A DNA stretch of 64,000 nucleotides, from NCBI RefSeq assembly GCF_004358695.1, contig NZ_SNAA01000005.1, positions 1 to 64,000 of the forward strand. Direction: 5' to 3'. The stretch is from Palleronia sediminis (GTDB taxonomy: Bacteria; Pseudomonadota; Alphaproteobacteria; Rhodobacterales; Rhodobacteraceae). Positions within the stretch are counted from its first letter, which is position 1, and each line of letters starts with the position of its first letter. Under the pieces are notes generated by a model. That model made no database searches and was not told the DNA's origin. It saw only the letters and a list, made by a program, of their open reading frames with translations. A program made the translations under genes and the position numbers. Below are positions 17,223 to 25,806 of this stretch, one piece after another.

Positions 17223-18818
17223 ATGAAACGGTTCGCCGCGCTTTTCACCGCGCTCGACCAGACGACGCGGACGAACGCCAAGGTCGATGCGCTGGCCGAC
17301 TACCTGCGCGAGGCGCCCGAGGAAGACCGGCTCTGGACCATCGCGCTCTTGTCGGGGCGACGGCCCAAGCGCATCATCGCCACGGGGCGGCTGCGCGAAT
17401 GGGCGGCCGAGCGGGCGGGCATCCCGCTATGGCTCTTCGAGGAGAGCTATCCCATCGTCGGCGACCTGGCCGAGACCATCGCGCTGATCCTGCCCGAGCC
17501 CACGCAAGGAAGCGACCTCAGCCTGACGGGCTGGATCGGCGAGATCCGCGCCCTGCCCGCGCTGGACGAACCCGCGCGAAAGGCCGCCATCCTCGACGCA
17601 TGGGACAGGCTGCCCGCGCGCGAGCGGTTCGTGTTCAACAAGCTGCTCACAGGGGGCTTTCGCATGGGTGTCAGCCAAAAACTGATGACCCGCGCCCTGT
17701 CGCGCGCCACCGGCATCGACGAGCCCGAACTGGCGCACCGCTTAATGGGCGACTGGTCGCCCGACCGCACCAGTTTCGACCGGCTGGTGCTGGCCCCCGA
17801 CCCGGCCGCCGACCTGTCGCGCCCCTATCCCTTCTACCTCGCCTATCAGCTCGTTGGCGGGCCCGAGGCGCTCGACGCGCCGCCCGAGGCCTGGGCGGCC
17901 GAGCGCAAATGGGACGGCATCCGAGGCCAGCTCGTCCTGCGCGGCGGGCAGCATTTCCTGTGGTCGCGCGGCGAAGAGCTGATGACCGACCGCTTTCCCG
18001 AACTCGCGACGCTGACCGATTTCGTGCCCCCCGGCACGGTTCTCGACGGCGAGGTGGTGGCCTGGGACGGGGCCGCGCCGCTGAGTTTCGCGACGCTGCA
18101 AAAGCGGATCGGGCGCAAGACGGTCCCGAAGAAACTGCTGAGCGAGGCGCCCGCGATCCTCTACGCCTACGACCTGCTCGAATGGCAGGGCGAGGATATC
18201 CGCGCCCGACCCTTCGACGCGCGGCGCGCCACGCTCGAGGCGCTGGTGGCCGGGCTGCCCGAGGACGCGCCGCTGCGGCTGTCGCCCCTGGTGCCGTTCG
18301 ACGACTGGGACGCGCTGGCCGCGGCGCGGGACGAAAGCCGCGACCATGCCGCCGAGGGGCTGATGCTGAAACGCCGCGACAGCCCCTATCGCGACGGGCG
18401 GCGGCGGGGCGACTGGTGGAAGTGGAAGGTCGATCCCCTGACCATCGACGCGGTGATGATCTATGCCCAGCAGGGCCACGGGCGGCGGGCCAACCTGTTC
18501 ACCGATTTCACCTTTGCCGTGCGCGACGGGGATGCGCTCGTTCCCTTCACCAAGGCCTATTCCGGGCTGACCGATGCCGAGTTTCGCCGCATCACGGCCT
18601 GGGTGCGCAAGAACACGCTCCAGCGGTTCGGGCCGGTGCGGCAGGTGAAACCGGAACATGTGTTCGAGATCGCCTTTGAGGGGATACAGGAAAGCCCGCG
18701 CCACAAATCCGGCGTCGCGCTGCGGTTCCCGCGCATGGCGCGCTGGCGCCATGACAAGCCGGTGACCGAGGCCAATACGCTCGACGATCTCAGGGAGATG
18801 CTGAACGCCTATGGTTGA
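17223..18818 (+). CDS. ATP-dependent DNA ligase (exonuclease-associated family)
   Basis: 531 residues: an N-terminal helical DNA-binding domain, then an adenylation domain with nucleophile Lys229 in AERKWDGIRGQL, motif III VLDGEVVAWD, motif IV EGLMLKRRDSPY and motif V WWKWKVDP, then an OB-fold with RFPRMARWRHDK. It seals nicks using ATP rather than the NAD used by the replicative LigA. In the known module it occurs with the exonuclease, a DEXH helicase and a phosphoesterase. Only the exonuclease is here. The ATG at 17223 is chosen because it matches the family N-terminus. Confidence 0.92.
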   Translation: MKRFAALFTALDQTTRTNAKVDALADYLREAPEEDRLWTIALLSGRRPKRIIATGRLREWAAERAGIPLWLFEESYPIVGDLAETIALILPEPTQGSDLSLTGWIGEIRALPALDEPARKAAILDAWDRLPARERFVFNKLLTGGFRMGVSQKLMTRALSRATGIDEPELAHRLMGDWSPDRTSFDRLVLAPDPAADLSRPYPFYLAYQLVGGPEALDAPPEAWAAERKWDGIRGQLVLRGGQHFLWSRGEELMTDRFPELATLTDFVPPGTVLDGEVVAWDGAAPLSFATLQKRIGRKTVPKKLLSEAPAILYAYDLLEWQGEDIRARPFDARRATLEALVAGLPEDAPLRLSPLVPFDDWDALAAARDESRDHAAEGLMLKRRDSPYRDGRRRGDWWKWKVDPLTIDAVMIYAQQGHGRRANLFTDFTFAVRDGDALVPFTKAYSGLTDAEFRRITAWVRKNTLQRFGPVRQVKPEHVFEIAFEGIQESPRHKSGVALRFPRMARWRHDKPVTEANTLDDLREMLNAYG

Positions 18819-19674
18819 CGACCCCGACCGCCATCTGCCCGACGCAACGCCGGATCGCGACTACGACACCCTGTCCGAACGGCCCCCCGGCCTGTCGCCC
18901 GGCGACCGGCCCAAGGTGCCGTCGACCCTGCCGCCGCGCGGGGCGTTCGACACCCATCTGCCGCTGCCGGACGGCGGCGACACCCGGTTCGACGATTGGG
19001 CGCGGCGGCTGCGCACGCATCTCGCCACGCTCGAGATCGACCGCGGCGTGATCGTGGCGGGCGACCGGCGGGGCGGCGGGCCCGCGCTGATCGAGGCACT
19101 GGCACGGCTGGGCGACGGGATGCGCGGCGTGGGCGTGGTTTCGCCCGAGACGTCGGACGAGGCGCTCGACCGGATGGCCGCGGCGGGTATCCGCGGTCTG
19201 CGCGTGCTGCGGCATGGGCCTTGCAATTTTGACCGGATCGCCGTTGAGGCCCGGCGCCTCGCGCAGCGCGGGCTGCATATCGAGCTGCCCGGCGGGATCG
19301 CCGGCGAAAACCTTGCCGATCTTGTCGCCGCCCTGCCCTGCCCGGTCGTGCTGGCCGATTGCGGCGTCGCGCGCCTGCCGGGCGGCCCGGACGATCCCGC
19401 CTTCGACGCGGTGCGGCGCCTCGCGGGCGAGGGCCGGGGATATGTCAAGCTGATGGCGCCCGGCGACCCCGCCGATACCGATAGGCTCGCCCCCTTCGTG
19501 CGCGCGCTGGCCGAGACCGCGCCCGAGCGGTGCCTGTGGGGCTCGGGCGGGCCGCTCGATGCGGCCACGCACGATGCGGGCGTCCTGCTCGACCGCTTCT
19601 TCGACAGCGTCCGCGACCCCGCCGCGCGGCAGGCGATCCTCGTGGACACGCCCGCCGCGCTCTATGGCGGCTGA
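18811..19674 (+). CDS. amidohydrolase-2 family protein with degenerate metal site
   Basis: A 287-residue TIM-barrel protein related to lactonases of the LigI/2-pyrone-4,6-dicarboxylate type (PF04909). The usual metal pair DxHxH is FDTHLP (residues 46-51), with Pro where the second His belongs. The DHxG-type segment is ADCGVA and the final TDWPH-type segment is GSGGPL. At least three metal or catalytic positions are therefore lost, which suggests a non-catalytic or altered protein. Its ATG overlaps the ligase gene by 8 bases, so it is translationally coupled to the DNA repair pair. The function is unknown. Confidence 0.7.
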   Translation: MVDDPDRHLPDATPDRDYDTLSERPPGLSPGDRPKVPSTLPPRGAFDTHLPLPDGGDTRFDDWARRLRTHLATLEIDRGVIVAGDRRGGGPALIEALARLGDGMRGVGVVSPETSDEALDRMAAAGIRGLRVLRHGPCNFDRIAVEARRLAQRGLHIELPGGIAGENLADLVAALPCPVVLADCGVARLPGGPDDPAFDAVRRLAGEGRGYVKLMAPGDPADTDRLAPFVRALAETAPERCLWGSGGPLDAATHDAGVLLDRFFDSVRDPAARQAILVDTPAALYGG

Positions 19675-19734
19675 GCCCTTGGCGCGCGGGGGGTGGGGGC
19701 TTATGTCGGGACTTCCACCATTGACGGAGGCCCC

Positions 19735-21555
19735 ATGACCCGCACCCCGATCCTCGATGCCAACGCCACACCGGGCGGAGGCGCGTTCGGCGACCTGCCG
19801 GAATGGGACCTGAGCGATCTCTACACCGCCCCGGACGCCCCCGAGCTGTCGGCCGATCTCGACTGGATCGACGGGGCCTGCGCCGATTTCGCCGCCCGGT
19901 TCGAGGGTAAGCTCGACACGCTCGACGCCGGGGGGATGCTAGATTGCATCCACCGCTACGAGCAAATCGACCTCAAGGCAGGGCGCGTCATGTCCTTTGC
20001 CGGCCTGCGGTATTACCAGCAGACGACCGATGCCGAACGCGCGGCCTTCCTGTCGGATTGCGAGGGGCGCATCACCGAGGCCACCGCCGCGCTCGTCTTT
20101 TTTGCGCTCGAAGTGAACCGCCTGCCCGACGATCACCTCGCGGGGCTGTTCGCCGCGAATGACGATCTGGCGCGGTTCAAGCCCGTTTTCGACCGGCTGC
20201 GCAAGATGCGGCCCCACCAGCTTTCCGACGAGCTCGAGAAGTTCCTGCACGATCAATCCGTCGTCGGGGCGAGCGCGTGGAACAAGCTTTTCGACGAGAC
20301 CATCGCCGGGCTGGAGTTCGAGGTCGATGGCGAGGTCATGGGCATCGAGGGCACGCTGAACCTGCTCACCGAACAGGACAGGTCGAGCCGCGAGGCCGCG
20401 GCCCGCGCGCTGGGGCAGGTCTTTACCGCCAACGTCAAGACGTTCGCCCGCGTGCACAACACGCTCGCCAAGGAAAAGGAGATCGAGGATCGCTGGCGCA
20501 AGATGCCGTCGCCCCAGACCGGGCGGCACCTTGCCAACGATGTCGAGCCCGAGGTGGTCGAGGCGTTGCGCAATGCCGTGGTCGACGCCTATCCGCGACT
20601 GTCGCACCGCTATTACGAGCTCAAGCGCAAATGGCTCGGGCTCGACCGGATGCAGGTCTGGGACCGCAACGCGCCCCTCCCGATGGAGGACGACACCCGC
20701 GTGCAATGGGACCGGGCGCGCGGCATGGTGCTCGATGCCTATGCCGATTTCTCGCCCCGGCTGGCCGAACTGGCCGAGCCGTTCTTCGAGCGCGGCTGGA
20801 TCGACGCGGCCGTGACCCCCGGCAAGGCGCCGGGCGCCTTTGCGCATCCGACCGTCACCGACGCGCATCCCTATGTGCTGCTGAACTATCTCGGCAAACC
20901 GCGCGACGTGATGACGCTGGCGCATGAGCTGGGCCACGGTGTCCACCAGCGGCTTGCGGCCGAACAGGGCGAATTGCTGTCCTCCACCCCCCTGACGCTT
21001 GCCGAGACGGCCAGCGTATTCGGCGAGATGCTGACGTTCCGCAAGCTGCTGGCGAACGCGGCGGACGACGCGCAGCGCAAGGTGCTGCTGGCCGGCAAGG
21101 TCGAGGACATGATCAATACGGTGGTCCGCCAGATCGCGTTCTACGATTTCGAGTGCAAGCTGCACGACGCCCGACGCGCCGAGGGCGAATTGACCCCCGA
21201 CGAGATCAATGCGCTCTGGATGAGCGTCCAGGGCGAAAGCCTCGGCCCCGCCTTCGACTTCATGCCGGGCTACGAGACCTTCTGGGCCTATATCCCGCAT
21301 TTCGTGCATTCGCCCTTTTACGTCTATGCCTATGCCTTCGGCGACGGGCTGGTGAACGCGCTCTACGCCGCCTACGAGGACGGCGCGCCCGATTTCCAGG
21401 AGAAATATTTCGACATGCTCCGGGCGGGCGGCTCCAAGCACCATTCCGAGCTGCTGGCACCCTTCGGGCTCGACGCGACCGACCCGACCTTCTGGAACAA
21501 GGGGCTGTCGATGATCGAGGGCATGATCGACGAGCTCGAGGCGATGGAGGGCTGA
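19735..21555 (+). CDS. pepF: oligoendopeptidase F (M3 family zinc metallopeptidase)
   Basis: A 606-residue cytosolic peptidase that cuts short peptides (roughly 7-17 residues). The zinc site is His397-Glu398-x-x-His401 in TLAHELGHGVHQ, with a third ligand probably Glu424 in TLAETASVFGEM. The C-terminal region YAYAFGDGLVNALY is typical of the PepF/M3 group. The ATG at 19735 has GGAGG four bases upstream. It stands alone between the amidohydrolase-like gene and an RTX gene. Confidence 0.92.
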   Translation: MTRTPILDANATPGGGAFGDLPEWDLSDLYTAPDAPELSADLDWIDGACADFAARFEGKLDTLDAGGMLDCIHRYEQIDLKAGRVMSFAGLRYYQQTTDAERAAFLSDCEGRITEATAALVFFALEVNRLPDDHLAGLFAANDDLARFKPVFDRLRKMRPHQLSDELEKFLHDQSVVGASAWNKLFDETIAGLEFEVDGEVMGIEGTLNLLTEQDRSSREAAARALGQVFTANVKTFARVHNTLAKEKEIEDRWRKMPSPQTGRHLANDVEPEVVEALRNAVVDAYPRLSHRYYELKRKWLGLDRMQVWDRNAPLPMEDDTRVQWDRARGMVLDAYADFSPRLAELAEPFFERGWIDAAVTPGKAPGAFAHPTVTDAHPYVLLNYLGKPRDVMTLAHELGHGVHQRLAAEQGELLSSTPLTLAETASVFGEMLTFRKLLANAADDAQRKVLLAGKVEDMINTVVRQIAFYDFECKLHDARRAEGELTPDEINALWMSVQGESLGPAFDFMPGYETFWAYIPHFVHSPFYVYAYAFGDGLVNALYAAYEDGAPDFQEKYFDMLRAGGSKHHSELLAPFGLDATDPTFWNKGLSMIEGMIDELEAMEG

Positions 21556-21620
21556 TCCACCGCCCTCGATGCGTGGAAACGTGCCTCGGGGAACACGGAT
21601 CGCGCGAAAATGACAGTATG

Positions 21621-21655
21621 GGCCGCAGACCTCTTCGGGCGGGGGGTGTGCGGCC
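21621..21655 (+). terminator. possible terminator after pepF
   Basis: A 7-bp stem, GGCCGCA (21621-21627) with TGCGGCC (21649-21655), encloses a long 21-base loop and is followed by TTAATC. It is weak because of the loop size. It lies in the 131-base gap before the RTX gene, in which nothing else stands out. Confidence 0.35.
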
Positions 21656-21686
21656 TTAATCTGGGCCGAATCGAAAGGCCTGCGCG

Positions 21687-23198
21687 ATGATCGACCCGAC
21701 CTTCTACGGCAATGGCGCCCTCATGCTGGCGGCGCTGGCCATCGCGTTTCTCGACGTGAATTTCCTCGACGAGGCCGGCAAGGCGCTCGGGCTTAAAGAT
21801 GACGACGACGAGATCGACACATCGGGCCCGATCATCGAGGGCACGGATGGCGACGATCTCGTGTTCTCGGACGAAGATATCGGCCAGAATATCGACCTCA
21901 AGGCCGGCGACGACATCCTCCAGGCAAGCTTTCGCGACGACACGATCTTTGGGCGCGAGGGCGATGACGACCTCAATGCCGGGGGCGGTGCCGACTCGGT
22001 GAATGGCGGCGCGGGGGCCGACACGCTGCGCGGGCAGGACGGCGCGGACCTGCTGGTGGGCGGCGCGGGCGACGACAGCCTCGTGGGCGGCGCGGGGCAG
22101 GATGCGCTGGTCGGCGGTGCGGGCGACGACATCCTGTCGGGGGGCCTGGCCAATGACGTGCTGCAAGGCGGCGGCGGGCTCGATATCCTCTTTGGTGGCT
22201 CGGGCGACGACGCACTTTCGGGCGGGCGCGGCGATGACGAGATCTCGGGCGGCGATGGCGACGATACGCTTGCGGGCGACGAGGGCGACGATATCCTCGG
22301 CGGCGGCGCGGGCGACGACATCCTGTCGGGTGGCGATGGCGACGACGTCATCGCAGGCGGCGGCGGCGCAGACAGCGCCACGGGCGGCGATGGCGACGAC
22401 CGGTTCGACATGGGCGGTGGCGAGGACGAGGTGTTCGGCGACGCGGGCGACGACACCATCGTGACCGGCGGCGGCGCCGACGGCGTTTCGGGCGGCAAGG
22501 GCGATGACCTGATCCGCAGCGGCGACGGCGCCGACACCGTTCTGGGCGATGAGGGCGAGGACACCGTTTTCGCGGGCACCGGCGACGATATCGTGTCGGG
22601 CGGGCTGGGCGACGACTTGATCCGCGGCGATGCGGGGGCGGATACGCTCTCGGGTGGCGAAGGCGACGACATGCTTTTCGGCGGTGCGGGCAATGACGAG
22701 ATCGCCGGCGGCGAGGGCGACGATGCGCTTTACGGCGGCGCGGGCGACGACCAGATGGCCGGGGGCGACGGGAGCGACCTGCTGGCTGGCGGCAAGGGCG
22801 ACGATACGCTGATCGGCGCGGGCGACGATGCCGATGGCGATGTGCGCGGCGCGGCCGATACGCTGAAGGGTGGCGAGGGCGACGACCGGCTGGTGCTGGG
22901 CCGCGGCGACGAGGCCACGGGCGGTGCGGGCGCCGATACATTCGTCGTGACCGAGGGCGTGACCGACCCGCTGATCGACGATCCCGACGTCGCGAACGAG
23001 GGCGTGACGATCACCGATTTCGACCCCGACGAGGATACGCTGACGCTCGAGGTCGATGCCGACAATCCGCCCGACGATATCGAGATCGAGGATACGCCGG
23101 GCGGCGATGCCGTCATCCGCGTCGACGGGCGGATCGTGGCCACGGTCAAGGGCGGCGCCGGCCTGACCGAGGATCAGATCGAGATCCGCGGCGTCTGA
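21687..23198 (+). CDS. RTX calcium-binding protein, probably type I-secreted
   Basis: 503 residues. A short hydrophobic segment near the N-terminus (GALMLAALAIAFLDV) and an acidic linker (LKDDDDEID) precede about 30 GGxGxDxLx nonapeptides between residues 75 and 410. The C-terminal domain (FDPDEDTLTLEVDADNP) ends IEIRGV. The protein is very acidic. Repeats of this kind bind calcium and form beta-rolls outside the cell. No enzymatic domain is visible, so a matrix, S-layer-like or adhesive role is only a guess. It is a different gene from the interrupted RTX locus at 4.7-7.1 kb. The closest opposing gene ends 9 bases away. Confidence 0.85.
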   Translation: MIDPTFYGNGALMLAALAIAFLDVNFLDEAGKALGLKDDDDEIDTSGPIIEGTDGDDLVFSDEDIGQNIDLKAGDDILQASFRDDTIFGREGDDDLNAGGGADSVNGGAGADTLRGQDGADLLVGGAGDDSLVGGAGQDALVGGAGDDILSGGLANDVLQGGGGLDILFGGSGDDALSGGRGDDEISGGDGDDTLAGDEGDDILGGGAGDDILSGGDGDDVIAGGGGADSATGGDGDDRFDMGGGEDEVFGDAGDDTIVTGGGADGVSGGKGDDLIRSGDGADTVLGDEGEDTVFAGTGDDIVSGGLGDDLIRGDAGADTLSGGEGDDMLFGGAGNDEIAGGEGDDALYGGAGDDQMAGGDGSDLLAGGKGDDTLIGAGDDADGDVRGAADTLKGGEGDDRLVLGRGDEATGGAGADTFVVTEGVTDPLIDDPDVANEGVTITDFDPDEDTLTLEVDADNPPDDIEIEDTPGGDAVIRVDGRIVATVKGGAGLTEDQIEIRGV

Positions 23199-23207
23199 TC
23201 TGTCCGC

Positions 23208-24179
23208 TCAGGCGACACCGCCCGCGGCGAAAGCACGGTCGATCATCTCCTGCGTACCGCGCGCCGCCTCGAGCGGCCAGGCATAGGGCGTGCCTTTCCG
23301 CGCGGCCGCGGCGAAAGCCTCGACCTGGCAGACATATTGATCGACGCCCGGCCAACGCCATGTCCTCGTCTCGAAACTGTCCTGCCGCCGCAGATGCAGC
23401 TCGGCCATGTCATAGACCCGCGCGTTGAACGGCGCGGTCAGCGTCATGTAGCCGTCTTCGCCGTGAAAGGTGACGTATTGGCGCGCGGCCAGCCGCATCG
23501 ACACCACCGCGTGATAGGCAAAGCCCGGAAAGCCCGCGGTGATCTGGGCGAAGGTGTCGAAATCGCCCTCCATCTCGAGCGTCGCGTGCAGCGTCTCGGG
23601 CTCGGCCCCGGTGACGAAGCGGGTGGCGCCGAACGTGTAAACCCCGATATCGCGCAGACCGCCCCCGCCCATACCGGACCGGTTGCGCACGTTCTCGGGG
23701 TCGGGGTTGTTGTAGGCGAACACGGTATCCACGAGCCGCAGCCTGCCGATGGCGCCCTCGGCCAGCAGGTCGCGGGCCTTGTGCCATTGCGGATGATGCA
23801 CGATCATGAAGGCCTCGGCCGCCAGCTTGCCGGCCTTGTCCCGCGCCTCGATCAGCCGGTCGAAATCCCCCGCCTGCATCGCGACGGGCTTTTCGCAAAG
23901 CACGTGCTTTCCCGCGCGCAGCGCCTTGAGCGTCCATTCGACATGCAGGTGATTGGGCAGCGGGATATAGACCGCGTCGATATCCCCGGCCGCCAGAAGC
24001 GCGTCGTAATCGTCATACACGACGAGATCGGGGGCAAAGGCTGCGAACCCCTCGGCCTTTGCCGGGCTCGAGGTGGCGAGCGCGGCAAGCCGGTTGCCCT
24101 CGGCCGCGTGGATGGCGCGCGCCATCTGTTTCCGCGCAAAGCTCGACGCTCCCAGAACGCCCCAGCGCATATGCTCCAT
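23208..24179 (-). CDS. Gfo/Idh/MocA family NAD(P)-dependent oxidoreductase
   Basis: 323 residues. An N-terminal Rossmann domain has RWGVLGASSFARKQM and the family signature HVLCEKPVA with the conserved Lys, and IPLPNHLHVEW follows the nucleotide site. The C-terminal alpha/beta domain contains GGGGLRDIGVYT, where Asp and the following region carry the catalytic residues. Substrates are usually sugars or inositols; none can be assigned here. The ATG at 24179 has AAGGG seven bases upstream; the ATG at 24170 is a nearby alternative. It is divergent from the malonyl-CoA synthetase gene. Confidence 0.88.
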   Translation of the reverse strand: MEHMRWGVLGASSFARKQMARAIHAAEGNRLAALATSSPAKAEGFAAFAPDLVVYDDYDALLAAGDIDAVYIPLPNHLHVEWTLKALRAGKHVLCEKPVAMQAGDFDRLIEARDKAGKLAAEAFMIVHHPQWHKARDLLAEGAIGRLRLVDTVFAYNNPDPENVRNRSGMGGGGLRDIGVYTFGATRFVTGAEPETLHATLEMEGDFDTFAQITAGFPGFAYHAVVSMRLAARQYVTFHGEDGYMTLTAPFNARVYDMAELHLRRQDSFETRTWRWPGVDQYVCQVEAFAAAARKGTPYAWPLEAARGTQEMIDRAFAAGGVA

Positions 24180-24267
24180 GATCGGACCCTTTCCTGCGCG
24201 ACGCCCGCCATGGACAGGGCGGCGCCGCGGTTTCAAACTGGTCCCTGCCATCGCAAGGAAGACTCCG

Positions 24268-25767
24268 TTGCCCAACCCGCTTTACGACGAATTGTTCGCC
24301 CGCCACGCCGGATCGGACGCGCCCTTTGCCTTTCGTGACGGCGGGACTCTTGGCTACGGCGCCTTTCTCGACCGTGCGGCCCGCTTTGCCAATGCGCTGG
24401 CGCGCATGGGGCTCGGACCCGGCGACCGGTTGGCCGTGCAGGCCCCGAAATCGCTCGACATGCTGGCGATATATGCCGCCTGCATCCGGTCGGGCATCGT
24501 CTTTCTGCCGCTCAATACCGGCTACACCCCGGCCGAGATCGCGTTTTTTCTGCAAGACAGCGGCGCCCGGTTGCTGATCTGCGCGCCGGACCGGGCCGAG
24601 GCGTTGCTGGGCGCGCTCGGGGGCGCGATGCTCGAGACGCTGGACGCGACCGGGGGCGGCAGCATGGCCGCGGCGGCCGATGCGGCACCCGCGATCTTCG
24701 ACACGGTTACGCGCGAACCGGGCGATCTCGCGGCACTGCTCTATACCTCGGGCACGACGGGGCGCGCCAAGGGTGCGATGCTGACGCAGGACAACCTGCT
24801 GAGCAACGCGCTGGCCCTGGCCGATCTGTGGCGTTTCACCGCGTCGGACCGGCTTGTACACGCGCTGCCGATCTTTCACACGCACGGGCTTTTCGTCGCG
24901 GTGAACGTGACGCTCGCGGCGGGTGGCGCGATGATCTTTCTGCCCGGTTTCGACGCCGACCGCATCGTGGCGGAACTGCCCCGCGCGACGGTGCTGATGG
25001 GGGTGCCGACCTTCTACAGCCGGTTGCTCGCGCATCCGGGGCTCACCTCGGACCGGACCCGCGACATGCGCCTCTTCATATCGGGGAGCGCGCCGCTTTC
25101 GGCCGCCACGCATCGCGCCTTCGAGGCGCGGACCGGGCATCGCATCCTCGAGCGCTACGGCATGACGGAAACCAACATGACCAGTTCGAACCCGTATGAC
25201 GGCGCGCGGCGGGCGGGCACGGTGGGCTTTCCCCTGCCCGGAGTCGAGCTGCGGATCGCCGACGCCGAGGGGCGGGCGCTGCCCGAAGGCGAGATCGGGG
25301 GGATCGAGGTGCGGGGGCCCAACGTCTTTGCGGGCTACTGGAACCTGCCCGACAAGACAGCCCAGGAGATGCGCGCGGACGGGTTCTTTGTCACCGGCGA
25401 TCTCGGCCGGATCGACGAAGAGGGCTATCTGCAAATCGTCGGGCGCAGCAAGGATCTGGTGATCTCGGGCGGCTACAACATTTACCCCAAAGAGATCGAA
25501 GAGGTTCTGGACGCCCAGCCCGGCATCGCGGAAAGCGCGGTGATCGGCGTGCCGCATCTCGACCTGGGCGAGGTTCCGGTGGCCGTCATCGTGGCGCGGG
25601 ACGATCCGGCGCCCGCGCCCGAGACGATCCTGGCGCGCGCCGCCGAAAAGCTGGCGCGCTACAAGCTGCCGCGCCGCGTGATCGCGCTCGACGCGCTGCC
25701 CCGCAACGCGATGGGCAAGGTGCAGAAGGCCGAGCTGCGCGACCGGTTCAGGGACATCGTGGGCTGA
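24268..25767 (+). CDS. matB: malonyl-CoA synthetase
   Basis: An adenylating acyl-CoA ligase that makes malonyl-CoA from malonate, CoA and ATP. The 499-residue protein follows Rhodopseudomonas MatB closely along its length. It has LLYTSGTTGRAKGAML (P-loop), HALPIFHTHGLFVA, ISGSAPL, ERYGMTETNM, TGDLGRIDEEGY and the C-terminal catalytic Lys in NAMGKVQK. I place the start at TTG 24268, with AAGGA eight bases upstream, because it gives the family length; no in-frame ATG lies close by. A malonyl-CoA decarboxylase partner is not in the window. Confidence 0.88.
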   Translation: MPNPLYDELFARHAGSDAPFAFRDGGTLGYGAFLDRAARFANALARMGLGPGDRLAVQAPKSLDMLAIYAACIRSGIVFLPLNTGYTPAEIAFFLQDSGARLLICAPDRAEALLGALGGAMLETLDATGGGSMAAAADAAPAIFDTVTREPGDLAALLYTSGTTGRAKGAMLTQDNLLSNALALADLWRFTASDRLVHALPIFHTHGLFVAVNVTLAAGGAMIFLPGFDADRIVAELPRATVLMGVPTFYSRLLAHPGLTSDRTRDMRLFISGSAPLSAATHRAFEARTGHRILERYGMTETNMTSSNPYDGARRAGTVGFPLPGVELRIADAEGRALPEGEIGGIEVRGPNVFAGYWNLPDKTAQEMRADGFFVTGDLGRIDEEGYLQIVGRSKDLVISGGYNIYPKEIEEVLDAQPGIAESAVIGVPHLDLGEVPVAVIVARDDPAPAPETILARAAEKLARYKLPRRVIALDALPRNAMGKVQKAELRDRFRDIVG

Positions 25768-25771
25768 GCCT

Positions 25772-25798
25772 GCGCCCGTCCGGGGATCGGACGGGCGC
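25772..25798. terminator. bidirectional hairpin between convergent matB and helicase genes
   Basis: A perfect 10-bp stem (GCGCCCGTCC/GGACGGGCGC) with a 7-base loop fills the 39-base gap between two convergent stops. It lacks U-runs on either side, but its position suits shared transcription termination. Confidence 0.65.
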
Positions 25799-25806
25799 GG
25801 CGCGGA

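Noticed and set aside
21900-22920. Tandem repeats that could suggest a CRISPR or satellite array
   Set aside because: The repeats are the coding RTX nonapeptides, without constant repeat and unique spacer structure.
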